This document shows, one piece after another, positions 56,581-64,000 of a stretch of 64,000 bases of DNA. Position numbers and translations under genes: made by a program. The DNA is from Saprospiraceae bacterium (GTDB lineage Bacteria; Bacteroidota; Bacteroidia; Chitinophagales; Saprospiraceae): contig JALHOZ010000006.1 of the NCBI GenBank assembly GCA_022842725.1, positions 112,743 through 176,742 on the forward strand. Direction: 5' to 3'. The notes below the pieces were generated by a model. It did no database searches. It saw nothing but the letters and a program-made list of their open reading frames with translations, and had not been told where the DNA came from. Each line of letters opens with the position of its first letter. Position 1 is the stretch's first letter.

Positions 56581-57435
56581 TTAGAATTTCGGACAATCGG
56601 ATTTGTAACCTTTTTTCTTACGAAAACCATCACCAACTGCAAAATGAATTCCTACCATGGAAGTAAAAAAATAATCTTTTACATTTTCACCACCTCTTTG
56701 AGCTCCTGTAGGCAAATTGACAAGTTCCTGAGTCCCGCGAAACTCATGCATTCTGTTACCTAACTGTGCCGACAACGGGCGACCGTTTGATATAAATTCA
56801 TTAAAATTTACATAATTAGAACTCACATCATCTATATAATCTGTAAAGGTTCGTCTAAGAATAACATCAAAACTTACATTTATTTTATCACTAATTTTAA
56901 TTTTTCCACCTGCACCAAATGGAATGGAAGCGTTTACCAAACTATATTTACCCGGATATCCGTTTAACCCTTGTCCTTCAGTACCCAAAGGTTGCAGTCT
57001 GACCTCAGCACCCTGAAATCGGGTCACCGGATCGAATGCAAAAACGGAAAGCCCTGCGGTAAGGTATGGAATAAAAAAAGATTCTTCATCATATTGAAAA
57101 AAATAAAACTCACCCATCGCAGCCAATTCCAAAATATATGAACTAAAACTGAGGTTCCTTTCACGTTGCCATAAGTTGTTTGATCGTTCATCTGTTCCGT
57201 TGACAGTTCCGAAAGCAAGGTTGACCCTCATTCCAAGATACTTGGTATAAACAGCTCTTCCCGTCAGCTCAACAGCAAGTCCGCTGTTTTGCAAATTTGT
57301 TGAAAAATCAGGCGCATTTAAATCCCCCCAATATGTTGAAGCACCTATACCTAATCCGAATTCCAGCTTTTGTCCATAAACTATTCCGGAAAACAATAAA
57401 AACGAAATTGATAATGTTAATATTCGCTTAGTCAT
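56581..57435 (-). CDS. DUF6089 outer-membrane beta-barrel protein
   Basis: A 284-residue exported protein of the DUF6089 family. Signal TKRILTLSISFLLFSGIVYG; mature start LEFGLGIGASTYWGDLNAP. Strand pairs such as RVNLAFGTVNG and YLTAGLSVFAFDP, and TSMVGIHFAVGDGFR near the end, suit an outer-membrane barrel. ATG 57435 is chosen over a longer frame from 57483 because it gives a regular signal peptide. First gene of the unit with recQ and a glycosyltransferase. Function unknown. Confidence 0.88.
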   Translation of the reverse strand: MTKRILTLSISFLLFSGIVYGQKLEFGLGIGASTYWGDLNAPDFSTNLQNSGLAVELTGRAVYTKYLGMRVNLAFGTVNGTDERSNNLWQRERNLSFSSYILELAAMGEFYFFQYDEESFFIPYLTAGLSVFAFDPVTRFQGAEVRLQPLGTEGQGLNGYPGKYSLVNASIPFGAGGKIKISDKINVSFDVILRRTFTDYIDDVSSNYVNFNEFISNGRPLSAQLGNRMHEFRGTQELVNLPTGAQRGGENVKDYFFTSMVGIHFAVGDGFRKKKGYKSDCPKF

Positions 57436-57563
57436 ATATAAAATATTGATAATGCAACAAAAAAAAATCTTTTCAGGTTTCAATTATCATTCGGAATGTT
57501 GGTAAGATGAAGACTCAAATGTTATATAAAACTTAAAATGTTTTATTTTTAGTATATTTCCGC

Positions 57564-57571
57564 TACATTTG
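57564..57571 (+). promoter_or_regulatory. Bacteroidota -7 promoter element of subtilase gene
   Basis: TACATTTG matches TAnnTTTG. It places transcription start near 57578, so both the TTG at 57596 and the preferred ATG at 57647 are downstream of it. Confidence 0.55.
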
Positions 57572-57646
57572 CGTCTTTAATTTCTCAGGAGTCGATTGTT
57601 CATACGACGACGCAAAGTTATACATTTTTATTCAAAATCAAATAAT

Positions 57647-59308
57647 ATGTTGAAATTTTTTAATACGTTATTCTTTACAATTCTTTTGTTAAGCTCCGGA
57701 ATTTCTCAGGAATTTCCCAGAGACTGGTTTTTTGGCGGAGCCGGTGATGATCATTTTGGTATTTCCATCAATCAGGCATATGAGTCTTTTCCTATCATGA
57801 ATCAGGGAAAAACAGTGGTTGTGGCTATCATAGATTCAGGAATGGACTATAAACATGAGGACCTTTCATCCAATATGTGGGTCAATCCCGGGGAAATCGC
57901 CGGAAACGGAAAGGACGATGACAACAACGGTTATGTGGATGATATCCATGGGTGGAATTTTATCGGAGGACCGGATGGACAAAACGTAGGAGCTGATTCA
58001 TACGAAGCAGCACGTGTTTATGGTTCTTTAAAATATAAATACGAAAACGCAGACCCTAAAAAACTCACCAAAAGCCAACAAGCTGAATATGCTGAATTTG
58101 TAAGAGCCAAAGAAAATGTTGAAAAAGAAGTCAACAGCGCCAAAAACAAGTTGACCCAAATCGACAATATTGAAATCAAAGTCAAAGAAGCATTTGAACA
58201 ATTTGAGATGGTTTTGGGCAAAAATGAATTATCACAATCATGGTTGGATTCATTAAGCGGAGGTTCTAATGAAAAACTGACCCTGGCCAAAAACATAGTC
58301 AGTCAATATTATACTTATGGTGATGAAAAAGATTATCAAAAGATCAAAAGTCAGGTTTTTACTGATATAGATGAAGACAGAAAATCTTATAAAAATAAGC
58401 TTGAATATTCTTTTAATCCGGATTTTGATCCGAGATCTACCATCGTGAAGGACAATTATAACGATGTCACTGAAAAGTTTTACGGCAATACAGATGTGCA
58501 GGGACCGGATGCCACACACGGCACACATGTTGGTGGGATTGTCGGAGCTATCAGAGGAAATGAATTCGGAGGTGAAGGTGTAGCTACCAATGTCAGACTT
58601 ATGTCTGTAAGAGCTGTTCCTGATGGCGACGAGCGGGACAAAGACGTAGCCAACGCCATTCGTTATGCTGTCGACAATGGCGCTTCTATTATCAACATGA
58701 GTTTTGGTAAAGGATTCTCGACACACAAAGATATCGTCGATGAAGCGGTAAAGTATGCAGCTAAAAAAGATGTTCTGTTGGTTCATGCAGCAGGAAATTC
58801 AGCTCAAAACAATGATGTTACTCCAAATTATCCCAACGCAAATTTTGCCAAAAAAACGGGATTTATTTTCAAGAAAAAAAGAAGAGCCAAAAACTGGATT
58901 GAAGTAGGCGCTTTGAATTATAAAAAAGCACCGGAATTAGCAGCGCCCTTTTCCAATTACGGAAAAAAAGAGGTTGACCTTTTTGCTCCGGGCGTGAGAA
59001 TTTATGCTCCGGTACCAGGTAACAACTATGCCCCTTTACAGGGAACAAGTATGGCCTCCCCAGTTGTGGCAGGCGTAGCAGCAGTTATCCGGTCTCAGTA
59101 TCCAACTTTGACAGCAGAACAGGTAAAAGAAGCCATTATGAATTCTGTGACACCGGTTCAGGATGAAGTATTGATTCCCGGAAGTAAAACAGACAAAACC
59201 AAATTTTCGAATTTATGTGTAAGTGGCGGAGTGGTAAATCTCAACAATGCCCTTATCTATGCTTCCAAAATGAAAGGAAAAAAGAAAATGGGTAAATCCC
59301 AGGCATAA
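57647..59308 (+). CDS. Subtilisin-like (S8) serine protease with helical insert
   Basis: A 553-residue exported subtilase: signal LKFFNTLFFTILLLSSGIS, no long propeptide. Catalytic Asp63 is in VVAIIDSGMDYKHED, His about 290 in THGTHVGGIVGA and Ser about 468 in QGTSMASPVVAG. A Ca-binding-like loop (GKDDDNNGYVDDIHGWNF) follows the Asp. About 150 residues of charged, probably coiled-coil sequence (KSQQAEYAEFVRAKENVEKE) are inserted between the Asp and His segments. The C-terminus stops just after the core (MKGKKKMGKSQA) with no sorting domain. ATG 57647 is chosen since the upstream TTG extension would hide the signal peptide. Confidence 0.94.
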   Translation: MLKFFNTLFFTILLLSSGISQEFPRDWFFGGAGDDHFGISINQAYESFPIMNQGKTVVVAIIDSGMDYKHEDLSSNMWVNPGEIAGNGKDDDNNGYVDDIHGWNFIGGPDGQNVGADSYEAARVYGSLKYKYENADPKKLTKSQQAEYAEFVRAKENVEKEVNSAKNKLTQIDNIEIKVKEAFEQFEMVLGKNELSQSWLDSLSGGSNEKLTLAKNIVSQYYTYGDEKDYQKIKSQVFTDIDEDRKSYKNKLEYSFNPDFDPRSTIVKDNYNDVTEKFYGNTDVQGPDATHGTHVGGIVGAIRGNEFGGEGVATNVRLMSVRAVPDGDERDKDVANAIRYAVDNGASIINMSFGKGFSTHKDIVDEAVKYAAKKDVLLVHAAGNSAQNNDVTPNYPNANFAKKTGFIFKKKRRAKNWIEVGALNYKKAPELAAPFSNYGKKEVDLFAPGVRIYAPVPGNNYAPLQGTSMASPVVAGVAAVIRSQYPTLTAEQVKEAIMNSVTPVQDEVLIPGSKTDKTKFSNLCVSGGVVNLNNALIYASKMKGKKKMGKSQA

Positions 59309-59342
59309 ACAGTCATTTGTATCAAAGAGAAATCATTAAAAA

Positions 59343-59915
59343 GTGACCCAAAAGTTTTTCATCCTGTTTTTTTTATTTCTGATTAGTTTTACCAGGAGTA
59401 ATCCTTTATGTGACCATACACAGCACAAACAGGTATTTCTACCAAAAATCAGTTCTTCAGATGATTCTGTAGCTGAATGTAAGGTTGAAAATACATCCTT
59501 GGAGATAGAATTTGTTGACGACATTCCGGTAGTGGTCAAAGACACGATTACCTGGAAATTGTTAAACCAACTCGAGTACAAAGAGCAGGAACATGAGGCA
59601 TACGGTACCGTGATGATGCCTGTTTTTTCGAAGCAGGTGTCCTCCTATCACAACAAAAAGGTAGTTATTAAAGGATATATCCTGCCTGTTGACAGAAAAA
59701 CCTATGCGTTGAGTAAAAATGTTTATGCGGCATGCTTTTTTTGTGGTAAAGCCGGACCGGAAACGGTTATGGGACTGACTTTCAAAGAAAATCCGGGCCG
59801 AATAAAAATGGACACTTATGCTACCCTTACCGGGACCTTTAAGGTAAACGGAACGGATGTCGAAGATTGGATGTACAGTCTTAGTGACGTCGAAATATTA
59901 TATATGAAGGAGTAA
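59343..59915 (+). CDS. Exported DUF3299-like protein
   Basis: A 190-residue protein with a GTG start and a hydrophobic N-terminus (KFFILFFLFLISFTRS) that should export it. The C-terminal half resembles DUF3299 and OB-fold proteins: SSYHNKKVVIKGYILPVD, then YAACFFCGKAGPETV, then ATLTGTFKVNG and SDVEILYM. The two cysteines in CFFCG could bind metal or form a disulphide. It starts 34 bases after the subtilase stop, probably cotranscribed. Role unknown. Confidence 0.72.
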   Translation: MTQKFFILFFLFLISFTRSNPLCDHTQHKQVFLPKISSSDDSVAECKVENTSLEIEFVDDIPVVVKDTITWKLLNQLEYKEQEHEAYGTVMMPVFSKQVSSYHNKKVVIKGYILPVDRKTYALSKNVYAACFFCGKAGPETVMGLTFKENPGRIKMDTYATLTGTFKVNGTDVEDWMYSLSDVEILYMKE

Positions 59916-59961
59916 TGTTTTTTCATTCCATTCTGAAATAACATCTTAAAAATTCAAAAAA

Positions 59962-59998
59962 AGAGCCATTTGATATGTCAAGTGGCTCTTTTTTTTTT
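59962..59998 (+). terminator. Terminator between DUF3299-like gene and ruvB
   Basis: A 12-base-pair stem AGAGCCATTTGA / TCAAGTGGCTCT (one G-U pair) with loop TATG is flanked by A runs on the left and nine T on the right, so it can act in both directions. The T run overlaps the ruvB stop codon. Confidence 0.85.
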
Positions 59999-61022
59999 AC
60001 CCAAACAATGTTCCGGTATAGGTAGGTGGCACCTTTCCAATATGTTTATAGGCTTTGGCAGTCGCTTCTCTTCCCCGGGGTGTTCTTTGTATATAGCCTT
60101 CCATAATCAGAAAGGGTTCGTGGACCTCTTCAATCGTTCCGGCTTCCTCCCCTACCGCTGTCGCAATAGTAGTCAGACCTACCGGAACCCCCTTAAACTT
60201 TTCGATGATGGCCGTCAAAATCCGGTTGTCCATTTCATCCAGGCCGCCTTCATCGACGTTCAGCGCATCAAGACCAAAACGGGCGATTTCTCTGTCAATG
60301 TTGCCATTGCCTTTGATCTGAGCAAAATCCCGGATTCTTCGCAGTAAAGCATTGGCTATCCTGGGTGTGCCACGGCTTCTGCGGGCAATCTCCAAGGCAC
60401 CTTCCTCATCGATTTCGACCTGAAGGATTTCACAACTTCTTTTGATGATGGTAATCAGTGTCGGCACATCGTAGTAATCCAACAAAAAGGATATCCCGAA
60501 TCTTGCTCTCATAGGTGAAGTCAACAAACCCATTCTGGTTGTCGCTCCCACCAAAGTAAAAGGATTAAGGTTGAGTTGAATGCTTCGTGCGTTCGGTCCG
60601 GAATCAATCATGATATCGATCCGAAAATCTTCCATGGCAGAGTATAGATATTCTTCGACGACATTGTTGAGCCGATGGATTTCATCAATAAACAATACAT
60701 CTCCCTCTTCCAGTCCGGTGAGCAATCCTGCAAGATCACCCGGTTTTTCAAGGACGGGACCGGAAGTTATTCTAAGATTGGTGGCCAACTCATTGGCAAT
60801 GATAAATGACAAAGTTGTTTTACCTAATCCGGGAGGACCGTGCAGCAAAACGTGATCCAAAGCTTCGTTGCGCAATTTGGCAGCCTGTATAAATACCGAT
60901 AGGTTTTCAACAATCTTTGACTGACCGCTGAAATCGCTGAGCCCTTTGGGACGTAAAGCCTTTTCAAACTGTTTGTCTTCGGGTTTAAAATGGGAAGGTG
61001 TAGCGTCTAAATTCGGGTTCAT
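59997..61022 (-). CDS. ruvB: Holliday junction branch migration helicase RuvB
   Basis: A 341-residue AAA+ motor of the RuvABC resolvasome. Sequence features: [19 protein letters not shown], Walker [14 protein letters not shown], Walker [11 protein letters not shown], sensor [11 protein letters not shown], and the C-terminal winged helix ending [16 protein letters not shown] 61022 leaves a 22-base gap to the upstream Fe-S gene; a longer frame to 61073 would overlap it. No ruvA or ruvC nearby. Confidence 0.96.
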   Translation of the reverse strand: MNPNLDATPSHFKPEDKQFEKALRPKGLSDFSGQSKIVENLSVFIQAAKLRNEALDHVLLHGPPGLGKTTLSFIIANELATNLRITSGPVLEKPGDLAGLLTGLEEGDVLFIDEIHRLNNVVEEYLYSAMEDFRIDIMIDSGPNARSIQLNLNPFTLVGATTRMGLLTSPMRARFGISFLLDYYDVPTLITIIKRSCEILQVEIDEEGALEIARRSRGTPRIANALLRRIRDFAQIKGNGNIDREIARFGLDALNVDEGGLDEMDNRILTAIIEKFKGVPVGLTTIATAVGEEAGTIEEVHEPFLIMEGYIQRTPRGREATAKAYKHIGKVPPTYTGTLFG

Positions 61023-61044
61023 GCCCTGTGTTTCGATGGTAATA

Positions 61045-61398
61045 TCATGCAGAAAAAGAAGTTCCGCAACCACAGGTTTCTTTAGCGTTCGGATTGGTAA
61101 ACGTAAAACCTCTGTTGTTGAGGCCGTCGAGCCAATCGATCTCCATACCTAATAAATATATAGCATGCGCCTTTTCCATAAGTACTTTGAGGCCTCCGAT
61201 TTCGTATACATCATCCTTTTCTTTTTGTTGATCGAAACCAAGCACATAACTAAAACCAGAACAACCACCACCTTTGACTCCCACTCTGATTCCATGGGAA
61301 GGGTCAATGTTTTGTTCTTCTTTTATTTTGTGCAATTGTTTGATGGCACCCGGTGTGAGGGTAAGCACTTTTGTATCTGATTTTTCTAATACTTCCAT
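61045..61398 (-). CDS. A-type iron-sulfur cluster carrier (IscA/SufA/ErpA family)
   Basis: A 117-residue Fe-S carrier with the three conserved cysteines: [13 protein letters not shown] and the C-terminal CGCGTSFSA. Family start: [17 protein letters not shown]. It delivers clusters to apoproteins in the cytoplasm. Which family member it is cannot be decided from sequence. It is first in a unit with ruvB and has a promoter at 61420-61447. Confidence 0.94.
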   Translation of the reverse strand: MEVLEKSDTKVLTLTPGAIKQLHKIKEEQNIDPSHGIRVGVKGGGCSGFSYVLGFDQQKEKDDVYEIGGLKVLMEKAHAIYLLGMEIDWLDGLNNRGFTFTNPNAKETCGCGTSFSA

Positions 61399-61419
61399 TT
61401 GATGATTACAATTTTAATA

Positions 61420-61447
61420 CAAAAATAACAGAATTCATTTTGTCAAA
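61420..61447 (-). promoter_or_regulatory. Promoter of Fe-S carrier and ruvB
   Basis: On the minus strand TATTTTTG (61420-61427) matches the -7 element and TTTGAC (61442-61447) the -33 element, with slightly short spacing. The ATG is 21 bases beyond the -7 element. Confidence 0.55.
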
Positions 61448-61541
61448 TCCAATTAAAGTTGAATATTTGAAACTTTAAACGATTTTTGAAACATTATAGT
61501 TCTCAAAAAACCACAATAAATTTTTGACCAATAAAACAAAC

Positions 61542-62051
61542 ATGGACATTTTCATTGATTTAGTTAAAAGTACCGTTCCGGCATTAGTAGTCTTTTTTAC
61601 CGTGTATTATTTGTTTAATACATTTATGAAGCACCAATGGCAAATGGCTGCGCTCGAAAATCAAAAACAAAAAACTGACCAGGTTCTTCCGTTAAAACTT
61701 CAGGCTTATGAAAGACTGGCTTTATTTTGTGAAAGAATTTCTGTTGACACCTTGCTTTACAGAATCAATCACCACGATATGTCCGGCATAGAATTGAGAA
61801 GTTCGCTGATGATTGCCATCCAACAGGAATTTGAACACAATTTGACACAACAGATATATGTCTCAGAAAATCTTTGGAAAATCATCAAACTGACCAAAGA
61901 TCAATGGCAAAATATCATCAGTGATACTGAAGGACAGGAAAATAGCGAATTTGTCCGAAATTTATATGCTCGGATCAATAGTCTGAATCCGAGTCCTTTG
62001 GATTATGCAAAACTTGCCATTAAAAAAGAAACAGAAGTATTACTTTCGTAA
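61542..62051 (+). CDS. DUF7935-like single-span membrane protein
   Basis: A 169-residue protein. A hydrophobic segment (about residues 6-26, VKSTVPALVVFFTVYYLFN) anchors a cytoplasmic helical domain: LPLKLQAYERLALFCERI, SSLMIAIQQEFEHNLTQQIY and LWKIIKLTKDQWQNIIS. It resembles uncharacterised Bacteroidota proteins now filed as DUF7935; I am moderately sure of that name. ATG 61542 is chosen over TTG 61524. It precedes the two 5'-nucleotidase genes by 10 bases and may be cotranscribed with them. Confidence 0.78.
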   Translation: MDIFIDLVKSTVPALVVFFTVYYLFNTFMKHQWQMAALENQKQKTDQVLPLKLQAYERLALFCERISVDTLLYRINHHDMSGIELRSSLMIAIQQEFEHNLTQQIYVSENLWKIIKLTKDQWQNIISDTEGQENSEFVRNLYARINSLNPSPLDYAKLAIKKETEVLLS

Positions 62052-62061
62052 AAAAAATATT

Positions 62062-62814
62062 ATGAATTTTAAAATCCTATACTTCACAACCCTTGTGGTT
62101 TTTTTGAGCAGTTGTGCTAAAAAATCCTATCTGGCTGACGTAACTTCCCGAAATTACCGTATTGAAAAAGGGTCCTACACCAATGATGTCGCTATTTCTG
62201 ACATGATTGCGCCTTATAAAGAAAAACTTGATCTGACCATGAACGAAGTCATAGGTCAGAACACATCGGAAATGACCAAAGGAAAACCAAATTCGACTTT
62301 GACCAATTGGTTTGCTGACGCTCTTTATGAAGAAATGAATCATATGCAGGGTGTCAAAGTGGATTTTGCGATTCAAAACTATGGTGGTGTCCGGGTAAAC
62401 AGTTTTGCTGCGGGCAATGTCACCGTAGGTAATGTCTATGAACTCATGCCTTTTGACAACACCATGTATGTTCTTACTATGAAAGGAGACAAGGTTCAGC
62501 TACTTTTTGACAAAATTGCAGAGTCAAACGGATGGCCAATCAGCAAATCAGTTCAGCTCAGAGTTGAATTTGGCAAAGCGGTTGATATTACGATACACGG
62601 AAAACCTTTGGATCCGGCAAAAGAATATGTGGCGGCCATTCCCGATTATGTAGCCAATGGAGGTGACAATATGGATTTTATGCGGGACTGCCAAAAATGG
62701 GATAGTCAAAAATATGTCCGAGATATCCTGATAAATTACATCAAAAGACAAACATCTATGGGACAACCCTTGCAGGCTGATCCTACCAAACGAATTTTAT
62801 TATCCGGAGAATAA
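62062..62814 (+). CDS. 5'-nucleotidase C-terminal domain lipoprotein
   Basis: A 250-residue lipoprotein (signal NFKILYFTTLVVFLSSC, Cys about 17) consisting of a 5_nucleotid_C domain alone. In 5'-nucleotidases this domain binds the nucleoside. Typical segments are STLTNWFADALYEEM, VDFAIQNYGGVRVN, VGNVYELMPFDNTMYVLTMK and the C-terminal PDYVANGGDNMDFM. The catalytic metallophosphatase domain is encoded next, 10 bases downstream. An earlier in-frame ATG at 62005 overlaps the preceding gene and lacks a proper signal, so 62062 is chosen. Confidence 0.9.
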   Translation: MNFKILYFTTLVVFLSSCAKKSYLADVTSRNYRIEKGSYTNDVAISDMIAPYKEKLDLTMNEVIGQNTSEMTKGKPNSTLTNWFADALYEEMNHMQGVKVDFAIQNYGGVRVNSFAAGNVTVGNVYELMPFDNTMYVLTMKGDKVQLLFDKIAESNGWPISKSVQLRVEFGKAVDITIHGKPLDPAKEYVAAIPDYVANGGDNMDFMRDCQKWDSQKYVRDILINYIKRQTSMGQPLQADPTKRILLSGE

Positions 62815-62824
62815 GTTAACCATC

Positions 62825-63745
62825 ATGATCAACAGAAGAACATTTTTAAGACAAGCTGGTTTGTCAGCGACCTTTCTTACTTCAGGAGGAATGGATTTAC
62901 TCGCTTTGGCAGGACAACCTGAGATGGTCAAAATAACCATTTTGCATACCAATGATGTACATAGCCGGGTCGACCCTTTTCCGATGGATGGCTCCAGAAA
63001 TCAAGGTCTCGGAGGTGCTGCCAAAAGAGCAACATTGATCAAAAAAATCCGTGAGCAGGAAAAAAATGTACTTTTGCTGGATGCAGGAGATATATTTCAG
63101 GGTACACCTTATTTCAACTTTTATCAGGGCGAAGTAGAGATGAAACTCATGACTGCTATGGGTTATGATGCTGCAACGATCGGAAACCATGATTTTGATG
63201 CCGGTATCGAAGGATTGGTCAGACAAATGCCACATGCTGATTTTTCTTTTTTGAATGCCAATTATGACGTAAAAAACACCTTACTCAACGGAAAAATCAA
63301 AGATTATCAGGTATTTACAAAATCAGGAATCCGTATCGGTGTATTTGGTTTGGGTATCGATCCTGACGGACTTATCCCGAAAGCATTGTGCCAGGATGTC
63401 GTATATCTGGATCCTGTCAAAAAAGCAGAAGAAATAGCCAACCGATTAAAAAATGAAGAAAAATGTGACTTTGTCATTTGTTTATCGCACCTCGGTTATA
63501 AGTACAATGAAAACAAAGTTTCTGATACCATTCTGGCTGCGGAAACCACCGGAATTGACCTGATCATTGGCGGACATACACATACTTTTTTGAATGAGCC
63601 GGTCCAGGCAAAAAACAAATCCGGAAAACCCGTTGCTATCACCCAGGTAGGTTGGGCAGGCATTATTCTGGGCAGGATCGATGTTTTATTTGAACGCAAC
63701 CGTAAAGGCAAATGTATGACGTGTAATAATATGTACGTGGGCTGA
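62825..63745 (+). CDS. 5'-nucleotidase metallophosphatase domain, Tat-exported
   Basis: A 306-residue calcineurin-like phosphoesterase equal to the N-terminal catalytic domain of 5'-nucleotidases. It has a twin-arginine signal (NRRTFLRQAGLSATFL). Metal ligands: ILHTNDVHSR, LLLDAGDIFQGTPYF, IGNHDFDAGIEG, CLSHLGY and IGGHTHTFL. No C-terminal domain is fused; that domain is the preceding gene. The two products probably act as a complex in the periplasm on nucleotides. The TGA stop is the first part of a tract of TTGAGA-like repeats. Confidence 0.92.
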   Translation: MINRRTFLRQAGLSATFLTSGGMDLLALAGQPEMVKITILHTNDVHSRVDPFPMDGSRNQGLGGAAKRATLIKKIREQEKNVLLLDAGDIFQGTPYFNFYQGEVEMKLMTAMGYDAATIGNHDFDAGIEGLVRQMPHADFSFLNANYDVKNTLLNGKIKDYQVFTKSGIRIGVFGLGIDPDGLIPKALCQDVVYLDPVKKAEEIANRLKNEEKCDFVICLSHLGYKYNENKVSDTILAAETTGIDLIIGGHTHTFLNEPVQAKNKSGKPVAITQVGWAGIILGRIDVLFERNRKGKCMTCNNMYVG

Positions 63746-63790
63746 GAATAAGGCTAAGATTAAGGTTGAGATTGAGAATGAGGTTGAGAA
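63743..63790. repeat. Degenerate hexamer repeat tract
   Basis: About eight loose copies of a six-base unit (variants of AAGATT, AAGGTT, GAGATT, GAGAAT, GAGGTT) run from the stop codon of the metallophosphatase gene. One strand is strikingly A/G/T with almost no C. The remaining 120 bases to the next stop show nothing recognisable. Confidence 0.6.
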
Positions 63791-63910
63791 AGTTTTACCT
63801 TGGATATTGTCGACACTTTTGCGTGGGTCAGACAAATCAAATTTGTTTAAGGTTAAAAGTTTATGGTTTATGCATTCTCCCCTGTCAATGCCTGAATAAC
63901 GTTGACCGTT

Positions 63911-64000
63911 TTAAACTAATTCGTTTTCATAAATTTCTATGTCTTTTTTAGAGATTACATCCTGGATCAGAGACTGGGTTTGCTCTGGATTGTAGGGGCT
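63911..64000 (-). CDS. 3' end of an unidentified gene running in from the right
   Basis: The minus strand is open from the window end to a TAA at 63911-63913, encoding 29 residues (starts SPYNPEQTQSLIQDVI, ends IYENELV). The composition and charged helical character look like a real C-terminus, and the gene converges with the metallophosphatase gene. Too short to name a family. Confidence 0.5.
   Translation of the reverse strand, partial: SPYNPEQTQSLIQDVISKKDIEIYENELV

Overview
The window looks like chromosomal DNA of a Bacteroidota bacterium, AT-rich (roughly 38-40 % GC by eye), most like the Saprospiria or Flavobacteriia-type free-living members. Several features point there. There is a fused lpxC/fabZ gene. 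A giant secreted protein ends in a gliding-motility (type IX secretion, type B) C-terminal domain. There are DUF6089, DUF4783, DUF4403 and DUF1508-OmpA proteins. The Bacteroidota promoter element TAnnTTTG recurs shortly upstream of many genes, and clear Shine-Dalgarno sequences are scarce. I saw no tRNA, rRNA, insertion sequence, prophage or CRISPR array. The gene content is mostly housekeeping and envelope genes.

Layout. 1-2.8 kb: 3' part of a heavy-metal P-type ATPase and an atypical pyruvate-kinase-like gene, closed by a terminator. 2.8-3.7 kb: a membrane-anchored barnase-type ribonuclease and its barstar inhibitor. 3.8-5.8 kb: groES-groEL. 6-8 kb: di-haem cytochrome c peroxidase lipoprotein and a second putative lipoprotein. 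8-11.5 kb: an overlapping run of two alpha/beta hydrolases, lycopene cyclase crtY and a DUF2461 gene. 11.5-18 kb (minus): small membrane protein, a 1799-residue adhesin-like protein with 15 Ig-like repeats, and a Cys-rich secreted protein. 18.2-23 kb (minus): sigma-54 activator, miaB, rhomboid protease, rlmH, secreted hypothetical. 23.1-31.5 kb: nth, then (minus) two tandem M36 metalloproteases, a TraB/GumN protein and a trans-sulfuration enzyme. 31.7-37 kb (plus): a RluD-type pseudouridine synthase, DUF1508x4-OmpA, DUF2853, anmK. 37-41 kb (minus): lpxD, lpxC/fabZ, lpxA and an ABC ATPase. 41.2-48.2 kb: glycosyltransferase, DUF4783, gpmI, tandem lipoproteins, outer-membrane barrel, DUF4403. 48.4-57.4 kb (minus): exported SOD with extra C-terminal domain, mutS2, lolD-like ATPase, DUF5522, DUF6580, glycosyltransferase, recQ, DUF6089. 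57.6-64 kb: subtilase, DUF3299-like protein, ruvB and an A-type Fe-S carrier (minus), DUF7935-like protein, a 5'-nucleotidase split into two genes in inverted order, and the 3' end of one more minus-strand gene.

Functional themes are lipid A synthesis (lpxD-lpxC/fabZ-lpxA), protein folding, DNA repair (nth, mutS2, recQ, ruvB), RNA modification (miaB, rlmH, rluD), carotenoid cyclisation, and a large exported proteolytic and adhesive repertoire. The most unusual items are the barnase/barstar pair with an anchored toxin, the DUF1508-OmpA protein spanning the inner membrane, the two-domain-deviant pyruvate kinase with a predicted K+-independent active site, the endonuclease III with an altered Fe-S cysteine set, and the two-gene 5'-nucleotidase. 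None is clearly an entirely undescribed system. The barnase/barstar locus and the DUF1508-OmpA/DUF2853 pair are the best candidates for follow-up.
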